Source: Neocallimastix lanati (nom. inval.)
Taxonomy: Eukaryota; Neocallimastigomycota; Neocallimastigomycetes; Neocallimastigales; Neocallimastigaceae
DNA: 13,315 nt
Direction: 5' to 3'
NCBI GenBank assembly: GCA_016946835.1
Contig: JACVTC010000654.1
Location: 1 to 13,315, forward strand
The stretch's first letter is position 1; the number at the start of each line of letters is the position of its first letter. The notes below the pieces were generated by a model. The model was not told the origin of the DNA and did no database searches. It saw nothing but the letters and a program-made list of their open reading frames with translations. The translations under genes and the position numbers were made by a program. This document shows positions 1 through 6,000 of this stretch, in pieces.

Positions 1-1
1 A

Positions 2-701
2 TTAAGAAAAAGAAAAGAAAGAGAATTGGAAACTGAAGAGTTGATACCTCATAAGAAACAGTTGCAAACATCAATAATTATGCAACCAATATCAATAAAG
101 AAAAGAAAATTGAAAAAGCAATACGTGATAAAGAAAGATTTTTGAAATCTAGTACTAATTCTAAAGAATTCGAAACTGCATCATCCAGTCAGTCTAATGT
201 AAACTTAATTACTAATAAAGAGGAAATAACTTCAAAAGTTGATAATGTAGAAGCTCCAAGGGAAATTAACCAAACTAGAGAAAGAAAAAAAGACAAAAAT
301 AATAATAATAATACTAGTAATCCTAATAATAGTACAACGGAACTATTAGAAAAACACCAGTCGTAAATGAGTATTAATAATAATAATACTATTAATATTA
401 ATAATAATGAAACTATTATCGATAATAATCAATGTAACGAATAATAAAAAATATATTAAATAAATTAATTAATACAGATGGTATTAATAATAATAATAAT
501 AATAATGATAATAATAATAGTATGAAAATACCTCGGGTAAAATCGAATTAGTAAAATGCTTTCTAATTATAAGAAATATGATGTATGGGATGAATTTAGC
601 AATACCAAGTGTAATATTACCTTGGACAGCTTTGGAATGCTGCGCCTAAAATAAGAAGTCAAGTTTCCCAAGGTTTAAAACTAGTAAAAAGCCACCACTA
701 A
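2..701 (+). pseudogene. Element A Gag-protease linker remnant, frame-broken
   Basis: The stretch is coding-like but changes frame several times. A Lys/Glu-rich piece in frame 2 (from base 2) passes to frame 1 (55-366, ending TAA), which contains a charged region and a short Asn run. A further Asn-rich piece (367-444) follows in the same frame after that stop. An Asn-rich piece then runs in frame 3 (471-551, ending TAG). A frame-1 piece starting at 556 and a frame-3 piece (624-701) together resemble the short domain that precedes the protease in element B (LDLCPKFR there, LWNAAPKIR here). The recognisable order suggests one ancestral gag-pol reading frame that has since collected small indels and stops. 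It could also be a poor-quality assembly with single-base errors. No single start codon is defensible. Confidence 0.7.
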
Positions 702-720
702 TGTTGTTGGCGCTATTAAT

Positions 721-1123
721 AATGTAGTTGCTACTACAACATTAGTTAATAATGTTGATCATAACTATAAAAGTAAAAGTACAGAAATAACAGAGGAGGA
801 TATTGCAATGGTAGATGCCTCTGTTGATGGTGTATCTGGAAAATTACTTATTGATACGTGTAGTAAATTTAAATATTATGTCACAAAAATATTATAATTC
901 TCTACCATACCAATATACCGTTGTTGGTCATAGTTGTGGTAGAATAATGCTTGCCACTAGAGACGATGAATACTCTGAAGGAATAGTCCGTAGGATACCT
1001 GTGAAAATTAATGAGCTTTCATTGTTAATTGATTTCCGAATTGTAGAAAAAGAGGAACCATTTTATGACATGCTAATTAATTTAAAAACTATAATTGATA
1101 ATAGATTATTTATTAATCCTTAA
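721..1123 (+). pseudogene. Element A retroviral-type aspartic protease remnant
   Basis: The frame-1 part (721 to about 864) ends with the active-site motif LIDTCS; its Asp codon is at 853-855. The continuation is found in frame 2 from about 866 (NLNIMSQKYY and onward to the stop TAA at 1121-1123), so one base has been gained or lost in the A/T run 865-868. The frame-2 part ends with a segment (YDMLINLKTIIDNRLFI) that matches the end of element B's protease (FDVLIGIDTLKKNRF). In retrotransposons this protease cleaves the Gag-Pol polyprotein inside virus-like particles and works as a dimer. The third motif residue is Cys where the family normally has Gly. The pol frame is open from 1117, so protease and pol were probably once continuous and parted by a further small indel near 1113-1123. 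Confidence 0.78.
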
Positions 1124-1146
1124 ATAATTGCTTATGTAAATATAAC

Positions 1147-3957
1147 ATGGATGGTACTATCAGTTCTATTACACCAATAAATAATTCTGCAATTGACGAA
1201 AAATATATTTGTAGTGTTAACAAATTACTTGAGGATAATAGTAAGGAAAAATATGCTGGTGGGGAATTAAAGAAATTAGAAGGATTACCACCTATGGAAT
1301 ATATACATAATACAATATTTATGAATACTCTAAATGAAAAATATAGAACTGATATAATACACCTATTAGAGGACAATATAGAAATTGTTGCTACGTCGTC
1401 TGAGGAATTAACACCATCATTGCTTTCACCACACAAAATAAATCTAAAAGCTGGTACCAAACCTATAAAACAAAGAGCATATCGGCTAACAAAATTAAAG
1501 ACAGATATTTTAAAGGAAGAATTAACTAAGTTAATTAATAAAAAGTTAATTGAGCCTTCAAATTCTGAATGGTCTTCGCCTATTGTTCTAGTACCAAAGC
1601 CTAATGGGAAATGGCGTATGTGTGTAGATTATAGGAAGGTTAATGACTCTACTATAAAGGATTCTTATTCTATACCATACATTGATGAAATTTTTGATAG
1701 TCTCAATGGTGCAACTATCTTCACTACCATTGACTTATACTCTGGATATCACCAAATTTTAATGGAGGAAGAAAGTATTGGTATAACAACTTTCACCACT
1801 AAGTTTGGTAATTACCAATTTAAAGTTATGCCATTTGGTCTAACCAACGCTCCTGCAACCTTTCAAAGAGAAATGAATAGAATCCTATTTCCTTTAATAG
1901 GAAAGTGTGTTTATAATTTTATCGATGATATACTTATATACTCTAAAACAGTTGAAGAACACCTCCAACATATTCAACAAGTTTTATCCATACTCAAAGA
2001 AAATAGATTAAAACTTAATATTGAAAAGTGTCACTTCATGAAAACAGAAGTGAATGTTTTGGGGCATAGATTAACCACTAAAGGCTTAAAACCTCTTGAT
2101 AGTAAAATCGAGGTTATCAGAGATTGGAAACCCCCTCAGGACATCCATGAATTACGTTCATTTTTAGGAGCTGTTGGATACTATAGAAATTTCATCGATA
2201 AATATTCACAAATTACTGCGTGTTTGTGTAAATTATTAAGGAAAGGTGTGAAGTATGTTTGGACTAGTGAACACCAAAAATCGTTTGAAGTACTGAAAGA
2301 AAAACTGATAAATGCACCCATATTAAGTTTCCCTCAGTTTGATAAAGAATTTATTATACGTACCGATGCTTCTTATGATGGAATAGGAGGTGTGTTATTA
2401 CAAAAAGATAATGAAACTGGAAAAGAACACCCTATTCACTTTATTAGTAGAAGTTTGACCAGAGCAGAAAAGCATTATGGTATAACAGACCTAGAAGGTG
2501 CTGCCCTATATTATTGTATAACTAAATTAAAACCGTATATAGATGGAAATCCAATACCAACTATTGTATATACGGACCATAAACCGTTACTAGGGTTGTT
2601 CAAAAATAAGGAACCACATAATGCAAGGCAAACTAGGTGGTGTTTGACAGCTAGTATGCTTGGTGTAGACATTAGATATGAAACCGGTAAAAAGAATGTG
2701 CTTGCTGATGCCCTATCCCGAATGAAAAATAATAAAGAAAATGTAGTTTTAGCTACGAAAATAATTAACCATGATAATACGAATGATGAAAATGAAGCCT
2801 TATTATCCAAAGTAATACATGATTTTATCAATGAAAAATTCACCACTATTGATGGTATTGACTACTTTATTGATGGTAACAATTATAGAAAATTAGTAAC
2901 CGATCTTAATGAAAGAATAAAATTAATATTAGAGGCTCATAATATTGGACACGATGGTTATTATAAGACTTATCAACGTTTACGTAAGAGTTATTATTGG
3001 AACGACATGGTGAATGATGTTAAACGTGTTGTCAGTAAGTGTGAAAAATGTCAATTAAATCGACCACAACCTTATCCAGAGCCTACAGAAAATCTACCTA
3101 CTAAAGTGGAAGGACCTTTTGTACATCTTGGTTTGGACATTATCGGTCCACTGGTTAAAACTAGAAGTAATAATCAATATATAATAGTAGCTGTTGATTA
3201 TTTCACTAAGTGGGTAGAAGCAGAACCGACTGAAAATATCACTTCTAAAGACGTAATTAAGTTCCTTATTAACGTATTTTCTCGTCATGGAGTTCCCCAA
3301 GTAATTACCACCGATAATGGTGCCCAATTTACATCAGATATGACTAAAATATTTTTAGATCTATATGATGTATATATAAAATTTGTTACAACATATCATC
3401 CCGAATCTAATGGACTTACGGAAAATCGTAATAAAGAAATTGGTAAACTCCTTAGATTGCTTGGGACGAAAAATAAAGATTGGGATGAGGTATTACCCTC
3501 TGCTCTCTGGGCTTTAAGAACTGTTAAAAATAGTACCACTAACCATTCTAGTTTTGAATTAGTTTATGGTCGTGAAGACCAACAACCTTTTGATATAGCT
3601 GCAAGACCGACTAAAGATATAAATAAATCTTCTGATGAAATTCTATTGGAAAAGTTTATATCTCATTATAGATGGACCATAGAAGCATCAGAAAATGTGA
3701 AAAATGCAAATAAATATTGGGCTGTTAGACGAGAAGAAAAACAAAGTATGAATCAGGCTAAGGAAATCAAGGAGGGAGATTTAGTCCTAGTTAGAAACTT
3801 TAGTAGAACTAAACTAGAACCTTATTTTAATGGACCTTTAAAAGTAATCAAGAAAAAGTTTAATACAGTTACGTTAGCTGATCCAAATTCAGGAATATTA
3901 TTAAATCGGAATGTACACCTCAAAAATATAGTAAAATATAACTCAGCTACAATATAG
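1147..3957 (+). CDS. Element A Pol: reverse transcriptase, RNase H, integrase (936 aa)
   Basis: This polyprotein copies the element RNA into DNA and inserts it into the genome. Reverse transcriptase spans about residues 103-330, with VLVPKPNGKWRMCVDYR from 147 and the polymerase motif FIDD at 258-261. RNase H follows, with the acidic set D407, E450, D477 and D521. After a short linker of about 29 residues comes the integrase zinc finger H598, H602, C632, C635 (H-X3-H-X29-C-X2-C). The catalytic core has D664, D723 and E759, a D,D-35-E arrangement. A GPY/F-like module (FNGPLKVI) lies near the C-terminus and no chromodomain follows. The first ATG is used as start, but the frame is open upstream from 1117, so the protein was probably part of a larger Gag-Pol. 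All catalytic residues are kept, in contrast to the broken protease just upstream. Confidence 0.95.
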   Translation: MDGTISSITPINNSAIDEKYICSVNKLLEDNSKEKYAGGELKKLEGLPPMEYIHNTIFMNTLNEKYRTDIIHLLEDNIEIVATSSEELTPSLLSPHKINLKAGTKPIKQRAYRLTKLKTDILKEELTKLINKKLIEPSNSEWSSPIVLVPKPNGKWRMCVDYRKVNDSTIKDSYSIPYIDEIFDSLNGATIFTTIDLYSGYHQILMEEESIGITTFTTKFGNYQFKVMPFGLTNAPATFQREMNRILFPLIGKCVYNFIDDILIYSKTVEEHLQHIQQVLSILKENRLKLNIEKCHFMKTEVNVLGHRLTTKGLKPLDSKIEVIRDWKPPQDIHELRSFLGAVGYYRNFIDKYSQITACLCKLLRKGVKYVWTSEHQKSFEVLKEKLINAPILSFPQFDKEFIIRTDASYDGIGGVLLQKDNETGKEHPIHFISRSLTRAEKHYGITDLEGAALYYCITKLKPYIDGNPIPTIVYTDHKPLLGLFKNKEPHNARQTRWCLTASMLGVDIRYETGKKNVLADALSRMKNNKENVVLATKIINHDNTNDENEALLSKVIHDFINEKFTTIDGIDYFIDGNNYRKLVTDLNERIKLILEAHNIGHDGYYKTYQRLRKSYYWNDMVNDVKRVVSKCEKCQLNRPQPYPEPTENLPTKVEGPFVHLGLDIIGPLVKTRSNNQYIIVAVDYFTKWVEAEPTENITSKDVIKFLINVFSRHGVPQVITTDNGAQFTSDMTKIFLDLYDVYIKFVTTYHPESNGLTENRNKEIGKLLRLLGTKNKDWDEVLPSALWALRTVKNSTTNHSSFELVYGREDQQPFDIAARPTKDINKSSDEILLEKFISHYRWTIEASENVKNANKYWAVRREEKQSMNQAKEIKEGDLVLVRNFSRTKLEPYFNGPLKVIKKKFNTVTLADPNSGILLNRNVHLKNIVKYNSATI

Positions 3958-3968
3958 CTTGAGTCTTA

Positions 3969-3980
3969 GCGGGGGCATCG
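3969..3980 (+). other. Polypurine-like tract before the 3' LTR of element A
   Basis: The G-run segment GCGGGGGCATCG lies 11 bases after the pol stop codon and directly abuts the proposed LTR start. It is one of very few GC-rich spots in this part of the window. In Ty3/gypsy elements a purine-rich tract at this place primes plus-strand DNA synthesis. It is not a perfect purine run, because C and T interrupt it, so the call rests mostly on position. Confidence 0.6.
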
Positions 3981-4273
3981 TGATAAAGAATGAAGTAATA
4001 AATTGATTCTTATTAAAAACCTTTTAATATAGTCAAGGTGATTTTTAAAATATTAATAAATTTATGTATTCTTTACATTAATAATTTTACTATATTATTT
4101 GATCTGAAAATTTAAGTTTATACATAAAATTTAATTTAAATTTATGTTCATTCCTTATAAAGGTAAATTAAATTTATGAGAGTTTAGCAATAACATAGTA
4201 CTAATTACTTTTAGTATTATTTTTCTAAATAAGGAATAATTCCTGTATATAAACAACTTAAATAACTTTATCA
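3981..4273 (+). repeat. 3' LTR of element A (293 bp)
   Basis: The segment begins TGATAAAG, right after the G-rich tract, and ends CTTTATCA at 4266-4273. This gives TG...CA ends with a perfect 8-bp inverted match, as expected for LTR termini recognised by integrase. It holds TATA-like motifs at 4156-4162 (TATAAAG) and 4246-4253 (TATATAAA). The partner 5' LTR is outside the window, so the boundary cannot be proven here. The next five bases, ATATT (4274-4278), are the predicted target-site duplication. Confidence 0.7.
4156..4162 (+). promoter_or_regulatory. TATA-like box in the element A LTR
   Basis: TATAAAG lies inside the LTR, 111 bases before its end. That would place transcription start near 4190 and leave a U5 region of usual size. 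Such matches are common in DNA this AT-rich. A second candidate, TATATAAA at 4246-4253, lies only 20 bases from the LTR end. Confidence 0.3.
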
Positions 4274-4614
4274 ATATTTCTGTCTTTCGAATTAATAAAT
4301 AATTGAAATGAAAGAAATAAATAAAATAAAATTTTCTGTATTTAAAATTGTAAAAGATTTTTCATATATTAATAAATGTATTTTATTTTCTATTATGTCA
4401 TTCAAATTAATATATAAGATTACATATTAAATTAGTATCAAAATTAAGTTAAAGTATTCAATTTTATTGTAATACTGCTTTTCTTTTTTTTTGTTTAATT
4501 CTTATCTATAATGCATCTTTTATATTATAGATTTATTTTGGATAATTTGAATATTAGGAAATAATAAAATTTCTATTTATTACAATAAGGAAATAATCAA
4601 TAAGATTTAAAAAT

Positions 4615-4713
4615 CTATTGTTTTTCCATCTCTTCAACTACTTCCAGAGGCTTTGCTACTTTTATATCTTCAAAAAGATATAAATTGACTACCTTGGAAC
4701 CCCTTTTTAGGGG
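4615..4713 (-). pseudogene. Coding-like fragment, possible C-terminal exon or gene relic
   Basis: Read on the minus strand, this stretch gives a normal-looking peptide end containing GSKVVNLYLFEDIKV and VAKPLEVVEEMEKQ before a TAG stop at 4617-4615. Its residue mix is unlike the surrounding low-complexity DNA. Upstream on the same strand is a pyrimidine tract ending TAAAAAG, which could be a splice acceptor; the same frame runs into a stop at 4866-4864 within the minisatellite. No start codon is visible, and I do not recognise a family. It may be the last exon of a host gene whose other exons are interrupted by the repeat and by element B, an old relic, or chance. The stop lies about 340 bp from the end of element A. 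Confidence 0.3.
4661..4684. repeat. Perfect 10-bp inverted repeat with 4-base loop
   Basis: TTTATATCTT (4661-4670) and AAGATATAAA (4675-4684) are exact reverse complements around the loop CAAA. A second small stem, CCCC (4700-4703) with GGGG (4710-4713), follows 15 bases later. Both lie inside the minus-strand coding-like fragment, so the hairpins may be incidental to its codons. Confidence 0.5.
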
Positions 4714-4950
4714 AGAGAAAAAAAAAAAGAAAATAAAAATAGAAATAATAAAAATAAATAAATAAAAAAAATAAATAAATAAAAAAAAATAAATAAAAAT
4801 AAAATAAAAATAATAATAAAAATAAAATAAAAATAAAATAAATAAATAAAAATAATAATAAAATTAAAATAAAAATAAAATAAATAAATAAAAATAATAA
4901 TAAAAATAAAATAAAAATTAAAATAAAAATATAATAAATAAATAAAAATT
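4714..4950. repeat. A/T minisatellite with 42-bp period
   Basis: The stretch is built of AAAT, AAAAT and AAT steps. Within it the marker AATAATAATAAA recurs at 4809, 4851 and 4893, exactly 42 bases apart, giving two near-identical 42-bp units and a third that degrades after about 4920. The flanks (4714-4808 and 4935-4950) are the same motif type without clear register. Stop codons are rare on the minus strand here only because of composition. Confidence 0.8.
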
Positions 4951-5321
4951 ATTGTGAAAGAATAAAATTTTTTTTTGTGTTTTAATATTATATAATTTTT
5001 TTTTTTTTGAATTCCTCGAACCATAACAACGATGATACAAGATGAAAAGAAAAATAATGATATTTTAAAATTATTATTAAATTATATTAATTATATAAAG
5101 TTTGTAAAATATATATTATTATAAAATTAATTATATAAAAATGATGAATTATATTAATTATAAATCATATAAAATAATATTATTATAGTATAAAATTTAA
5201 TTATTATAATATAAACTTTTATATTAATGTTTATATAAAATATAACAATTATGATTTAATATAGAGATAATAATTATAAAAAAAATATATAAAAATATTA
5301 TAAAAAAAAAAAAATGTTTTT

Positions 5322-5417
5322 GTTAAAAAAAAATTATTGATATATGTTAATTAGTAATAGTTGATTTAATGTTAAAAAAATTATTGATATATGTTAATTA
5401 GTAATAGTTGATTTAAT
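5322..5417. repeat. Tandem duplication, unit about 48 bp, two copies
   Basis: Copy one (5322-5370) and copy two (5371-5417) are the same sequence except for two fewer A bases in the A run of the second. Each starts GTTAAAAA, contains GATATATGTTAATTAG and ends TTGATTTAAT. The copies lie directly next to each other in the proposed U3 region of the element B LTR, where such duplications can act as upstream promoter repeats in other retroelements; no function can be shown here. Confidence 0.9.
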
Positions 5418-5545
5418 ATAAGAAAAATGTTTTAATTAGTTAAGATAGTAGTTTAGTTATTAGTTTTAATAAAATTAGTTGTTTAAGTAATTAATTGTAG
5501 AATATTATAATTAAATTATAATTATTAATAGTTAATTAATATGAT

Positions 5546-5607
5546 AAAAATAAAATAAAATAAAATAAAGTAAAATAAAATAAAATAAAATAAAATAAAA
5601 ATAAAAT
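5546..5607. repeat. AAAAT pentanucleotide microsatellite
   Basis: About twelve steps of AAAAT run through this stretch, with one G substitution near 5570 and one extra A near 5600. It is simple-sequence DNA within the proposed LTR and has no coding potential. Confidence 0.9.
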
Positions 5608-5677
5608 ATTACAAAACAAATATCCTAAAATAAAAATTTTAAATAATTAAATAAAATAATTAATATTATTATTAGAA

Positions 5678-5684
5678 TATATAA
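5678..5684 (+). promoter_or_regulatory. TATA-like box candidate for element B transcription
   Basis: TATATAA lies 23 bases before the GC-rich AGTGTAGCGCCC segment at 5701, the usual distance from a TATA box to a transcription start. If used, the element RNA would begin at or near 5701. TATAAATA at 5721-5728 is an equally good match but would start RNA at about the LTR end. TATA-like matches are frequent in this DNA, so the call is weak. Confidence 0.3.
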
Positions 5685-5700
5685 TTTAGTACAATTCCCC

Positions 5701-5784
5701 AGTGTAGCGCCCAAAACTATTATAAATACGAATATTTAAAATATATCGTATCATATTTTTGGTGGAGAATCCGGGCGCTGCACT
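5701..5784 (+). other. GC-rich hairpin spanning the LTR/leader junction
   Basis: AGTGTAGCGCCC (5701-5712) and GGGCGCTGCACT (5773-5784) are reverse complements in 11 of 12 positions, and the twelfth is a G-U pair in RNA. Inside, ATACGA (5726-5731) can pair with TCGTAT (5746-5751), giving a nested stem. The arms are almost the only GC-rich DNA for hundreds of bases either side, which suggests that they are maintained. The right arm overlaps the end of the primer-site candidate. Stems between U5 and the leader around the primer site are known in retroviruses; self-priming by pairing of the RNA 5' end with the primer site is known in Tf1-type elements. Confidence 0.6.
5760..5775 (+). other. Primer binding site candidate of element B
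   Basis: TGGTGGAGAATCCGGG begins with TGG, the complement of the universal tRNA CCA end, and lies six bases after the proposed LTR end. Its reverse complement could form a tRNA 3' end with discriminator A, a seven-base acceptor strand and a five-base T-stem strand. Beyond that the match to a T-loop fails. I cannot name the tRNA. Confidence 0.45.
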
Positions 5785-5811
5785 ATTAAATTATATGAAA
5801 ATAATAATAAT

Positions 5812-5843
<32 letters not shown>

Positions 5844-6000
5844 TTTATTTATTTTTTTTTTATTAAAATATATATATATATATAATAGTAAAGATAAATA
5901 AATAATATTAGAGATAAGTCGAATTAAATAAGAAAATAAATTACGTATTAAATATAAGTTTTGTTTCATTTTTTTTTCCTTTTTTAGTAGTTCATTAATA
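5785..6000 (+). other. Untranslated leader of element B
   Basis: Between the hairpin and gag the sequence is simple: a run of 27 A bases (5817-5843), a T-rich stretch, a TA dinucleotide run (about 5868-5885) and another T-rich stretch just before the start codon. I see no ORF of substance on the + strand. Packaging signals would be expected here but none can be recognised. Confidence 0.6.

Larger units (their letters stand above)
1..4273 (+). mobile_element. Element A: Ty3/gypsy-type LTR retrotransposon, 5' part outside window
   Basis: This is the 3' portion of an LTR retrotransposon: broken Gag-protease linker, broken protease, open pol, polypurine-like tract and 3' LTR, in that order on the + strand. 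The domain order protease, reverse transcriptase, RNase H, integrase is that of the Ty3/gypsy (Metaviridae) group; copia-type elements place integrase before reverse transcriptase. The 5' LTR, primer site and Gag capsid lie left of the window. No chromodomain is visible after integrase. The element cannot make its own protease from this copy because that part is frame-broken, yet pol is uninterrupted. It is clearly a different family from element B: the pol proteins align throughout RT and RNase H but differ at many positions, and the RNase H-integrase linkers differ greatly in length. Confidence 0.93.
4274..5032. other. Spacer between the two retrotransposons
   Basis: This 759-bp stretch belongs to neither element by the proposed LTR boundaries. 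From 4274 to about 4610 it is AT-rich DNA in which I see no gene; there is one 9-bp inverted repeat (ATCTATAAT 4504-4512 with ATTATAGAT 4524-4532) that could be chance. From 4615 to 4713 it has markedly less skewed base use and a minus-strand coding-like fragment. From 4714 to about 4950 it is a simple A/T minisatellite. The last 20 bases before 5033 are again of normal complexity, which suggests that element B inserted into non-repetitive host DNA. Confidence 0.6.
5033..5753 (+). repeat. Proposed 5' LTR of element B (721 bp)
   Basis: The segment starts TGATAC (5033-5038) and ends GTATCA (5748-5753), a perfect 6-bp inverted match. It shares the TGATA...TATCA termini of element A's LTR, and a primer-site candidate starts six bases after its end. 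It contains a tandem duplication (5322-5417), an AAAAT run (5546-5607) and TATA-like motifs (5678-5684, 5721-5728). The 3' copy is not in the window, so the left boundary in particular is inferred; short inverted matches arise easily in AT-rich DNA. Confidence 0.45.

Noticed and set aside
808-822. MVDAS at 808 matching the first residues of element B Gag (6001), suggesting a Gag start in element A
   Set aside because: The sequence after it is protease (LIDTCS), not capsid; the five-residue match appears to be coincidence.
1113-1460. Minus-strand ORF of 115 codons over the start of element A pol
   Set aside because: It lies wholly against the pol frame, which carries clear RT homology; no motif is seen on the minus strand.
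3800-3957. Chromodomain at the end of element A integrase
   Set aside because: After the GPY/F-like module only about 50 residues remain, with no aromatic cage pattern or chromodomain-like length.
4707-5024. Minus-strand 105-codon ORF rich in Phe, Ile and Tyr, resembling a membrane protein
   Set aside because: It is the complement of the A/T minisatellite; its 14-residue periodicity only mirrors the 42-bp repeat and no normal-composition segment supports it.
5703-5782. An 80-bp unit with TG...CA ends and 10-bp inverted termini (TGTAGCGCCC / GGGCGCTGCA), as a miniature LTR or MITE
   Set aside because: There is no target duplication at its borders, and its position at the LTR/leader junction fits a U5-primer-site structure better. 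It cannot be fully excluded without other copies.
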